Shown: positions 24,421-31,661 of the stretch, in pieces
Position numbering within the stretch: position 1 is the stretch's first letter
How the letters are laid out: the number at the start of each line of letters is the position of its first letter
NCBI GenBank assembly: GCA_025455395.1
Contig: JALOMO010000016.1
Location: 1 to 38,751 of the forward strand
Reading direction: 5' to 3'
Length of the DNA stretch: 38,751 nucleotides
DNA from: Bacteroidales bacterium
GTDB lineage: Bacteria; Bacteroidota; Bacteroidia; Bacteroidales; VadinHA17
The notes under the pieces: model-generated
What the model was told of the DNA's origin: nothing
The model's database searches: none
Seen by the model: only the letters and a program-made list of their open reading frames with translations
Translations under genes and position numbers: made by a program

Positions 24421-25683
24421 CTATTCTTTGATCTCCTCCAGGTACCCGTCCACTACACGGCACGATGTTGACCCCGGATTGAATTTCCCGAACATCCATG
24501 TTGAAAATGAACTGCCCGGTACACATCTTACCTCAGACCCCTCCGGGAGACGTATATCTATGTCAACATGAGATCCGTACCACTTATTGCCTGCCGGAAG
24601 AGAGAAATAGTCATCAAGGTAGAGAGTGTCACCTGAAAACTTCCAGTTGAAGCTTATCTCCCTGGCATTCTGCCAGGCCTCACGCTCCGAATTGCTGCTT
24701 GCAATCTTCTCCACCGAAATCCATCCCGAGGTGGTGTCGCTCCCGTATATGTTAAGGTCAACGCTTCCACGGAGCTGACCGGTTGATGAATTCATGTAAA
24801 ACTTAATTACATCTTCGACATATGCCGTTTCATCATAACTGGTATCTGAAATCCTGTTCATAGGAGCCAGCCACACCGTTTTCACAGGAGTGTCAAGCGC
24901 AATTCGTTCTTCCACGCGCTCACTGGTTGAATATACTGACAACTGTAGTCCCAGAATAACTCCGAGAGCACATGCTGATGCTATCCATATCACGAACATG
25001 ATCATACCGAAAATCCTTGAGTTATACCTGATATTGAAGATCAGCTTTATGCCGAGATAGGTAAGTGATGCCAGGGGTAGCAGCACAACCAGGGCAGTAA
25101 GAATTATTACAGGCCATACTACGTTGCTGTTCAGCACTATGGAAAGAAGTGTGTGGGTGTTCATTATCTCAGGATCCATCACCGAGGCCACCAGCGGTGC
25201 ATTATTAAAAAACAGTACCAGGACTGATGCGAACAGCAGGAGGAAGCCGATTATTGTAAAGAGAGTTCCGATAATGAAGGCAAATACACGGAGGATCACA
25301 GACATTACCCTTCCGAAAGCCCTGAAGAACTCTGAAAGCGCCTTGCCAAAACGGGCGGAAAGGCTGTTAGGATCATACATTGACCTGCGGGTGTAGGTGG
25401 TGCTGCGCTGGCTGACCGCAGCGTTGTCATAATAATCCTCCGGAGCGCCCATAATATTTATCATTTCATCGACCATCTCCTTTGAAACAAGGCTGGGAGG
25501 CTCATTGCCGCCGCCGAAGATCTCGGCAATGCGCGATTCAATGTCTGCCAGCGTCTCGTCGCCACCCTGCTCCGACCGGAACCGGGTTGCCACATGTTCA
25601 AGATAGCGTGTGAGTATTTCATAGGCATCCTCATCAATACGGAAGAGTTGCCCGGCAATGTTGATATTCATCGTTTTTTTCAT
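24421..25683 (-). CDS. Large membrane protein with PspC-operon N-terminal module
   Basis: A 420-residue protein. Residues 1-80 align with the start of the PspC protein at 26066-26647 (shared pattern NIN..G..F..DEDAYE, then DIE.RIAE.F and a final I.GAPE-type end). After RRSMYDPNSLSARFG, where the other protein has its PspC domain, come four hydrophobic segments (about 127-155, 170-195, 205-225, 232-255). A C-terminal extracytoplasmic beta-rich domain of about 160 residues follows (VDLNIYGSDTTSG, HVDIDIRLPEGSEV), loosely like DUF2807-type repeats. It probably senses or stabilises envelope stress with the PspC protein. It starts 12 bases after the PadR stop and ends at a strong terminator. Start could be Met1 or Met5. 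Confidence 0.82.
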   Translation of the reverse strand: MKKTMNINIAGQLFRIDEDAYEILTRYLEHVATRFRSEQGGDETLADIESRIAEIFGGGNEPPSLVSKEMVDEMINIMGAPEDYYDNAAVSQRSTTYTRRSMYDPNSLSARFGKALSEFFRAFGRVMSVILRVFAFIIGTLFTIIGFLLLFASVLVLFFNNAPLVASVMDPEIMNTHTLLSIVLNSNVVWPVIILTALVVLLPLASLTYLGIKLIFNIRYNSRIFGMIMFVIWIASACALGVILGLQLSVYSTSERVEERIALDTPVKTVWLAPMNRISDTSYDETAYVEDVIKFYMNSSTGQLRGSVDLNIYGSDTTSGWISVEKIASSNSEREAWQNAREISFNWKFSGDTLYLDDYFSLPAGNKWYGSHVDIDIRLPEGSEVRCVPGSSFSTWMFGKFNPGSTSCRVVDGYLEEIKE

Positions 25684-25695
25684 GGCTGCCGTTAT

Positions 25696-26022
25696 TTATT
25701 TTCCACGTATCTGATTAACTGAGACCACCAGCTCCTCCCAGGCCTTGTCAAGATCACTGAGGTATATTCTGCCCAACTCAGTGAGCTCATAATATTTGCG
25801 GGGCGGGCCCTGAGGCGACTCTTCCCACCGGTAACTTAACAACCCTGCATTCTTGTGACGGGTGAGCAGAGGATAGAGTGTGCCTTCAACGACTATCACC
25901 TCGGCTTTTTTCAGCTCGTTGATGATGTCTACTGCATAGCATGAATTCCTTGAGAGTATTGCAAGTATGCAATATTCAAGTATTCCCTTGCGCATTTGTG
26001 CTTTTGTGTTGTCCGTATTCAT
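25696..26022 (-). CDS. PadR family transcriptional regulator
   Basis: A 108-residue winged-helix protein. Diagnostic PadR features are the opening RKGILEYCILAILSRNSCYAVDIINEL, the wing VVEGTLYPLLTRHKNAGLLSYRWEE, and YYELTELGRIYLSDLDKAWEEL at the end. It is the short (subfamily 2) form, without the long C-terminal dimerisation domain. In Bacteroidota such regulators commonly sit with PspC genes and are thought to repress the same operon. Here it lies between the two membrane protein genes with gaps of 43 and 12 bases. Whether it binds the promoter at 26694-26725 is inference. Confidence 0.92.
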   Translation of the reverse strand: MNTDNTKAQMRKGILEYCILAILSRNSCYAVDIINELKKAEVIVVEGTLYPLLTRHKNAGLLSYRWEESPQGPPRKYYELTELGRIYLSDLDKAWEELVVSVNQIRGK

Positions 26023-26065
26023 GGCGTTATTTGTTTATCTGTGAGTGACCTGTCTCTGTCACATG

Positions 26066-26647
26066 TTAAAGATTCATTTTCTTTTTTACTGTCTCAAACT
26101 CGCGCTTGACAGAGTCCTTGATGTTCTCTATCGTTACCGGATCGCCTCTCATCTCGAGCTTCTGTGCCGTCGTCTTTGCCTCCGGAAGTACAATCCAAAG
26201 GACAAGATAAAGCGCAATGCCGAATCCTCCAGCAATGACAAGCGCCACAAAGATGATCCTCATGATCAGTGGATCCCAAGTGAAATAGGCGGCAAGACCC
26301 GAGCATACCCCACCAATAATACGCCCTTCAGGGTCACGGTAGATACGACGCTGCGCTCTCGGAGGCTCTTCAGCCGAGGGGTCGCCACCACTGATGGCTT
26401 CCGGAGAACCAAGAATTGACATTACCTCCTCAACATCCTTCATGTTGATGACCTGCTTGTAGTTGTTCAGCCTCATCCTGAAAAGCTCAGCTATCCTGCC
26501 TTCAATGTCCGACATGATCTCCGAAGAACTTGACTCTCCTGAGAACTCCTTCTCAAGATTCTTCATGTACTGCCGGAGACGTTCATATGCATCTTCATCT
26601 ACGTGAAACGCATATCCTCCAAGGTTAATGTTAACTGTGACTTTCAT
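26066..26647 (-). CDS. PspC domain membrane protein
   Basis: A 193-residue protein. Residues 1-82 are the N-terminal module shared with the protein at 24421-25683. Residues about 100-158 form a PspC domain: RRIYRDPEGRIIGGVCSGLAAYFTWDP, then two hydrophobic stretches ending LYLVLWIVLPEAKTT. The C-terminal 35 residues are charged and helical (IENIKDSVKREFETVKKK). PspC proteins are inner-membrane envelope-stress factors in proteobacteria, where they bind PspA; no PspA is seen here. It is the first gene of the operon, 43 bases before the PadR gene, with a promoter at 26694-26725. Confidence 0.9.
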   Translation of the reverse strand: MKVTVNINLGGYAFHVDEDAYERLRQYMKNLEKEFSGESSSSEIMSDIEGRIAELFRMRLNNYKQVINMKDVEEVMSILGSPEAISGGDPSAEEPPRAQRRIYRDPEGRIIGGVCSGLAAYFTWDPLIMRIIFVALVIAGGFGIALYLVLWIVLPEAKTTAQKLEMRGDPVTIENIKDSVKREFETVKKKMNL

Positions 26648-26693
26648 CGCTTCTTAATTATAGTACCTGTTAATACATATTAATATAACATTA

Positions 26694-26725
26694 CAAAGAT
26701 ATAAATAAATATTAATACTATGCAA
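26694..26725 (-). promoter_or_regulatory. Promoter of the PspC/PadR operon (TTG-N21-TATCTTTG)
   Basis: On the minus strand TTG (26725-26723) is followed by 21 bases and an exact -7 box TATCTTTG (26701-26694). Transcription would begin near 26688, giving a leader of about 40 bases. The surrounding sequence is very AT-rich. No clear inverted repeat for PadR binding stands out beyond the AT-rich background. Confidence 0.75.
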
Positions 26726-26855
26726 TACATAGATGTATTTTTTTTAAAATATTTTTTACGGAGCCAAATTGTTGAATATCAGCCATATTGTTTTTGCAGG
26801 TTATTCCCGTGACCGGTTCGGGCGATAATTATTAACTTTAGGCAAACAAAAAAGC

Positions 26856-27839
26856 ATGAAGAAACACAACTGGGGCATTCTTGGTACAGGCAGCATTGCC
26901 CACAAGTTTTCAAGGGCGCTTTTACTGCTTGACAATGCCCGTTTGTATTCTGTAGGATCGCGAAACATTGAAAAAGCATCTGGTTTCGCTGCTGAATTCG
27001 GATTTCAGAAATATTTTGGCAGTTACGAAGAGTTTCTTGCCGATCCTGACCTTGAAATTGTTTATATATCCTCCCCGCATTCTCTTCATCTTGAGCACAC
27101 ACTGCTTGCCCTGCATAACGGCAAGCATGTGATTTGTGAGAAGCCTATGTCGATAAATGCCTCGGAGGTTCAGGAGATGGCTGACGCGGCTACTACAAGG
27201 GGACTATTTCTTATGGAGGCATTGTGGCCACCCTTTCAGCCTTCATATATAAAGGCTGAGGAGATTCTCTCGGGCGGCAAGATGGGCAAGTTGCTCCACA
27301 TGAGAGGGAAATTTGGCTTCATAGCTCCATATGATCCGATGTTAAGGACGTACAATATTGAGTTCGGAGGAGGCTCGCTGCTGGATGTAGGCATATACCC
27401 TATAATGGACATCCTGCGTTACATGGGCGTCCCCGATTCAATAGAGGCTTCAGCAATTTTGTCGCCCACCGGTGCTGATGAAAGCACGTCGATGATCTTC
27501 AGATATAATGATGGAAGGCTTGCCGAGGCTTACTGTTCTTTTGGCACGATGGCAGGCACTGCCACTGAGTTTAATTGTGAAAAAGGAAACCTGGTCATTT
27601 CACGCGGGCGTGACAGGTCTCAGCATCTGCTTATAGAATACAGCAATGACACAGAAGAGAGGATCTTTACACCTCCGGCACAGGGGTACCAGTACGAGGC
27701 GGTGGAGGTGATGAACTGCATAGATAAGGGGTTGAAGCAGAGCCCGGTCGTTCCGCTTTCCTTCTCCCTCAGCCTGGCAAAGATCCTTGATTCGGTCAGG
27801 AAGAAATCCGGGATCAGGTATCCCGGGCGCGACAAATAA
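26856..27839 (+). CDS. Gfo/Idh/MocA family NAD(P)-dependent oxidoreductase
   Basis: A 327-residue protein with an N-terminal dinucleotide-binding fold (WGILGTGSIAHKF, residues 6-18) and the family signature CEKPMSI (94-100), whose Lys96 is the catalytic/cofactor residue. The C-terminal domain has FGGGSLLDVGIYPIMDI (170-186). The segment MEALWPPFQPSY and the LLDVGIYP form place it near the dihydrodiol dehydrogenase/xylose dehydrogenase-like branch. It probably oxidises or reduces a sugar or polyol; the exact substrate is unknown. TAACTTTA at 26832-26839 is a weak -7 candidate. It is the first of four closely spaced genes, with the rhomboid gene 17 bases downstream. Confidence 0.9.
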   Translation: MKKHNWGILGTGSIAHKFSRALLLLDNARLYSVGSRNIEKASGFAAEFGFQKYFGSYEEFLADPDLEIVYISSPHSLHLEHTLLALHNGKHVICEKPMSINASEVQEMADAATTRGLFLMEALWPPFQPSYIKAEEILSGGKMGKLLHMRGKFGFIAPYDPMLRTYNIEFGGGSLLDVGIYPIMDILRYMGVPDSIEASAILSPTGADESTSMIFRYNDGRLAEAYCSFGTMAGTATEFNCEKGNLVISRGRDRSQHLLIEYSNDTEERIFTPPAQGYQYEAVEVMNCIDKGLKQSPVVPLSFSLSLAKILDSVRKKSGIRYPGRDK

Positions 27840-27856
27840 CGGGAGGGACTGGCAGC

Positions 27857-28516
27857 ATGGATGTAAGAAATGCATCGCCCGACGGGAAGCGTCTGCTTCT
27901 CAGCATGCTTATACCCTTTATTTTTGTTGTGTTGATATGGCTCATTAAGGCTACCGAACATATCTTTTCCGTTGACCTGCATTTTCTGGGCATATTCCCT
28001 CAGAGAGCCTCCTCTCTCAGCGGAATATTTACCTCTCCCTTCATTCATGCAGATCTGAAGCACCTTTTAAACAACACAATGCCCTTGTTCGTCCTGGGGA
28101 CAGCCCTATTTTTCTTCTATTCGCAGGTTGCATTCAGGGTGCTGTTCTGGCTTTTTCTGCTCACCGGGGCTGCCGTATGGCTCACCGGCAGGCCTTCATG
28201 GCACATCGGAGCAAGCGGTATCATTTACGGTCTGGCATCGTTTCTCTTCATCAGCGGAATCATTCGCAGGCATATACCTCTGATGGGTCTGTCGCTGCTC
28301 GTAGTATTTCTATATGGTGAGATGGTATGGGGCATCTTCCCCGGCTTCAGACCTGATATCTCATGGGAATCACATATGCTGGGGGCTGTCGCCGGAGTCA
28401 TTCTGGCGATATGGTTCCGCAACGAGGGTCCGCAGCGGCCGGAACCATTCTATGAGCATGGCGAAGAAGAGGGGGCAGAAGAAAATTCAGACCCTGATTA
28501 CAACGAAAACAATTAA
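27857..28516 (+). CDS. Rhomboid family intramembrane serine protease
   Basis: A 219-residue protein with about six membrane helices. The helix-2 motif HADLKHLLNNT is at 64-74, the catalytic Ser120 is in HIGASGIIYG, and the partner His173 is in SWESHMLGAVAG, so both residues of the dyad are present. The C-terminal tail of about 30 residues is strongly acidic (EHGEEEGAEENSDPDYNENN) and cytoplasmic or periplasmic depending on topology. Rhomboids cut transmembrane segments of other proteins; no substrate is evident. It lies between a sugar-oxidoreductase gene (17 bases upstream) and a glycosidase-like gene (43 bases downstream), probably on one transcript. Confidence 0.92.
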   Translation: MDVRNASPDGKRLLLSMLIPFIFVVLIWLIKATEHIFSVDLHFLGIFPQRASSLSGIFTSPFIHADLKHLLNNTMPLFVLGTALFFFYSQVAFRVLFWLFLLTGAAVWLTGRPSWHIGASGIIYGLASFLFISGIIRRHIPLMGLSLLVVFLYGEMVWGIFPGFRPDISWESHMLGAVAGVILAIWFRNEGPQRPEPFYEHGEEEGAEENSDPDYNENN

Positions 28517-28559
28517 TTGCTACTTTTAATGCCGTTAAAACTAACCTAAACCCCCAGTT

Positions 28560-30149
28560 ATGTACGTCAGGACTGGCACACCTGCATTTGATGAGCTCAT
28601 TCCGAGGATAAGCAGGTTCCTTGAGCAAGATCTGCTTGAGGTAAACATCGATGGTGAAAAGATAAGAGGTTACCGCTCTCCTGATGCCCGTTCGATCTGG
28701 ATCAGGAATTATTCTGACATGTTGAGGGCTTTAAGACACACAGAGTCTGACCTGAAGAGCACCGTGAAACACTTTGCTGACAACCAGGCCCGCAACGGAC
28801 GGATATTCGATTACTTCACCACGTTCCCGGAGAAGCTCCCATGCGAGCGTGAAAACTGGACTAAATATGTCAGGACCCCGGTCGAGGCTGACACCGAGTT
28901 CAGATTCATCAAGGCCGCCTGGCTGGCATGGCAGGCCACAGGTGACGATGCTTTCATAAAGGAACTTATGCCATCTTTTGAAAGAGCATTGGGATATGTG
29001 AAGAGCGGCCGTTATTTTGACCGGGAGGCATACCTCTTCAGGAGGCCTTATACTATTGATACATGGGACTTTGCCTATACGGCAGGACAACATGACTGGT
29101 TACAGTTTCAGATAGATGACAACACCTTCTGGGGTTACTTCCACGGAGATAACAGCGGTTATTATGAAGTTTTTCACTTCATGTCTTACTGGTATGCCAT
29201 GTTTGGTGACAAGACCCGCTCGGCACAGTGGCGTGACCGAGCTCTTAAACTACGTAAGAGCCTGAACAGCACCTGTTTCAACGGTTCGTTCTATACCCAT
29301 TTCGTGAAACAGACCCCGGTCACCATTGAGGGCGTTGATGAGGCATCGCAGCTCAGCCTGAGTAACCCGGCAGCCATAAACAGGGGCGCAGCAACACCGC
29401 AGATAGCCTCAGCCATCATTAACGAATACATGAAACGCAGGGAGACCACTCCAGCCTTTGCCGAGTGGTTTTCAATCGACCCTGCCTTTCCCCCGGGGAT
29501 CTTCGGGGACTACAAGCTTTCACGTGGAGCATACTGCAACGGCGGTATCATGCCTCTTACCGGCGGCGAGCTTGCCAGGGCAGCCCTGGAATACGGTCAT
29601 GAAAATTATGGCATCGACATACTGATGCGCTATTATGACCTGATCTCGGCAAACGGGGAGACATATCTCTGGTATTTCCCTGACGGAAAGCCATCAACAG
29701 TTGAAACCAGCACATCACCGGAAGCCAAGCCAACTGACGGGTGGGGATCATCGGCAATGCTTTATGCATTCATTGAGGGGTTGGTCGGAATACAGGACAA
29801 GGACAAGCTCTACAGGAGAGTGCGCCTGTGCCCCAGATGGACTGCCGCCGGGATCGAAAAGGCTGAGGTTGAGATAGGGTATAAGAGCTCAGGCGCATTT
29901 GTCAGGTATGAATACAAACAATCAGCTGACAAGATGACTATCAGGCTTTCAGGAAGCTATGAATATATACAGCTCTCTCTCCCGGTGCCCGAAAACTATG
30001 TTGCAAAAGAGCTGCTTATAAATGGTAATGAGAGAAAGTATCTGATTGCGAGCATCAACAGCAGCACATATATTACAGCTGATACAGATGTAGTCGGTGA
30101 GTGCGAGATAACCCTGAAGCTTGAAAGGAAAAAAGTAGCCAGAAAGTAG
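28560..30149 (+). CDS. Six-hairpin glycosidase-like protein (putative cytoplasmic glycoside hydrolase)
   Basis: A 529-residue protein without a signal peptide. The pattern of Trp/Tyr-rich helices suggests an (alpha/alpha)6 barrel: RSIWIRNYSDMLRALR, FRFIKAAWLAWQATGDDAFIKEL, YTIDTWDFAYTAGQHDWLQF, GYYEVFHFMSYWYAMFGD and KPTDGWGSSAMLYAFIEGLVGI. A C-terminal beta domain of about 100 residues follows (VEIGYKSSGAFVRYEY). This fits the six-hairpin glycosidase superfamily (GH63/GH37/GH78-like architectures), but I cannot assign a family or the catalytic acids. Cytoplasmic location suggests it acts on imported oligosaccharides. The SDR gene follows after nine bases. Confidence 0.75.
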   Translation: MYVRTGTPAFDELIPRISRFLEQDLLEVNIDGEKIRGYRSPDARSIWIRNYSDMLRALRHTESDLKSTVKHFADNQARNGRIFDYFTTFPEKLPCERENWTKYVRTPVEADTEFRFIKAAWLAWQATGDDAFIKELMPSFERALGYVKSGRYFDREAYLFRRPYTIDTWDFAYTAGQHDWLQFQIDDNTFWGYFHGDNSGYYEVFHFMSYWYAMFGDKTRSAQWRDRALKLRKSLNSTCFNGSFYTHFVKQTPVTIEGVDEASQLSLSNPAAINRGAATPQIASAIINEYMKRRETTPAFAEWFSIDPAFPPGIFGDYKLSRGAYCNGGIMPLTGGELARAALEYGHENYGIDILMRYYDLISANGETYLWYFPDGKPSTVETSTSPEAKPTDGWGSSAMLYAFIEGLVGIQDKDKLYRRVRLCPRWTAAGIEKAEVEIGYKSSGAFVRYEYKQSADKMTIRLSGSYEYIQLSLPVPENYVAKELLINGNERKYLIASINSSTYITADTDVVGECEITLKLERKKVARK

Positions 30150-30158
30150 TCTGATTAT

Positions 30159-30938
30159 ATGAATCATAAACCTGTCGCAGTTATTACCGGAGCCAGCAGG
30201 GGAATAGGACGCGCTATCGCACTGTCACTTGCCTCTGAAGGTTTTGATATTGCCGCCATAGCCCGTACACCTGACAGCGAGTGCATGCTCTCGCTGCAAC
30301 CGGAAGTCGAGAAGCGCGGTGCAGAATTCTTCCCGATAGGGCTGGACATTGCCCACACTGATCTTCATGACGAGGCAATAACAAGCATTCTTGAACACTA
30401 CGGCCGTATTGACCTGTTGATCAACAACGCAGGAGTCGCCCCTGTGGAGCGCAAGGATATCCTGGAACTTGAAGAGGAGAGCTATGACCGTGTGACTGAC
30501 ATAAATCTCCGTGGGCCAATTTTTTTCGCCCAGAGGGTTGCCAGGGAAATGATATGGCTCAGAAAGCAGAAGGATGATTACAACCCTGCAATAATTTTCA
30601 TAACATCCATCGCTGCCTACATGTCTTCAACCAACAGGCTTGAGTATTGCGTCTCAAAAGCTGGACTGAGTATGGCAGCACTCGTATTTGCCGACAGGCT
30701 TGCAGAAGAAAAGATAAATGTCTATGAGGTAAGACCCGGACTTATTGAGACCGATATGACTGCAAGAGTCAAGGATAAATATGACAAACTGATCGCCGAA
30801 GGACTGATACCTCAGAAAAGATGGGGAACTCCTGAAGATGTAGCCAAGGCTGTTGCCTCACTGGCCAGGGGCGACTGGGAATTCTCAACAGGCACCGTCT
30901 TTGAAATGAGCGGAGGGATGAATATCAAAAGCCTTTGA
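30159..30938 (+). CDS. Short-chain dehydrogenase/reductase (3-ketoacyl-ACP reductase-like)
   Basis: A 259-residue classical SDR. The cofactor motif TGASRGIG is at 10-17, NNAG at 89-92, and the catalytic residues Ser150, Tyr163 and Lys167 (YCVSK) are all present. The end segment GGMN is typical. ARTPDS after the second strand, with Arg36, suggests NADP(H) preference. Annotated relatives are often called 3-ketoacyl-ACP reductases, but in a group with a Gfo/Idh enzyme and a glycosidase-like protein a sugar or polyol substrate is more likely. It is the last gene of the four-gene cluster; no clear terminator follows. Confidence 0.9.
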   Translation: MNHKPVAVITGASRGIGRAIALSLASEGFDIAAIARTPDSECMLSLQPEVEKRGAEFFPIGLDIAHTDLHDEAITSILEHYGRIDLLINNAGVAPVERKDILELEEESYDRVTDINLRGPIFFAQRVAREMIWLRKQKDDYNPAIIFITSIAAYMSSTNRLEYCVSKAGLSMAALVFADRLAEEKINVYEVRPGLIETDMTARVKDKYDKLIAEGLIPQKRWGTPEDVAKAVASLARGDWEFSTGTVFEMSGGMNIKSL

Positions 30939-30983
30939 TTATCAATCTGATATAAGGCCACATCTCTTTTTTGTATCATTTTA

Positions 30984-30999
30984 TTCAACGTTTGTTGAA
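30984..30999. promoter_or_regulatory. Perfect inverted repeat upstream of the YceI gene (operator candidate)
   Basis: TTCAAC-GTTT-GTTGAA is a perfect 6-bp inverted repeat with a 4-base spacer, 45 bases before the YceI start codon. Its form resembles MarR-family operators, and YceI genes are sometimes controlled by MarR proteins. No MarR gene is in the window. TAAAATTG at 31030-31037 is a possible weak -7 box downstream of it. Confidence 0.4.
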
Positions 31000-31044
31000 C
31001 AATTTTCTGTCTGAAATGGTTTTAGATAGTAAAATTGATACATC

Positions 31045-31629
31045 ATGAAAAAAGCAGGAATAATAACATTGATCATTACACTTTCTCTGGGACAGCTGAG
31101 TGCCCAGCAGACATGGAAGGCTGATGCTGCAGCATCAAAGATAGATTGGAACGGCAAAAAGGTTCTTGGCGAGCATTACGGTACCATTAACCTCAAGGAA
31201 GGATGGCTATCAAAGAAGGGTGATGCTGTAACCGGCGGTGAATTCGTTGTTGACATGACAACAATTGTCGATACTGACATCAAGGATGAGGGTACGCGTG
31301 CCAAGCTTGAGGGTCACCTCAAGTCAGATGACTTTTTCGGGGTTGCAAAATACCCGCTCTCGAAGCTCGTGATTAAGGGTGAAAGCAAGGTTTCGAACGG
31401 CACAGTAAGCCTGAAGGGCGATCTCACCATCAAGGATAAGACAAACCCTGTCGCATTCACTGCAAAAGAATCCGTTTCGGGCGATGTGGTCACCTATACT
31501 GCCACTATAGTTGTTGACCGTACACTCTATGACATTAAGTACGGTTCGGGCAAATTCTTCACAGACATTGGCGATAAGGCAATATATGATGAGTTTACCC
31601 TGACGGTAAACCTCGTGGTAAAGAAATAA
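31045..31629 (+). CDS. YceI family periplasmic protein
   Basis: A 194-residue protein with a signal peptide (MKKAGIITLIITLSLGQLSA, then QQTWKAD). The mature part is a lipocalin-like YceI barrel: WKADAAASKIDWNGKKVLG, GGEFVVDMTTI, LEGHLKSDDFFGVAKYP and the ending FTLTVNLVVKK are standard for the family. YceI proteins bind long polyisoprenoids or similar amphiphiles; the role in Bacteroidota is not settled. It is a single gene behind an inverted repeat at 30984-30999 and converges with the M28 peptidase gene, with a 32-base gap. Confidence 0.93.
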   Translation: MKKAGIITLIITLSLGQLSAQQTWKADAAASKIDWNGKKVLGEHYGTINLKEGWLSKKGDAVTGGEFVVDMTTIVDTDIKDEGTRAKLEGHLKSDDFFGVAKYPLSKLVIKGESKVSNGTVSLKGDLTIKDKTNPVAFTAKESVSGDVVTYTATIVVDRTLYDIKYGSGKFFTDIGDKAIYDEFTLTVNLVVKK

Positions 31630-31661
31630 TTATATTCTGATTCTGTCTGGCGCCGGTGCTT

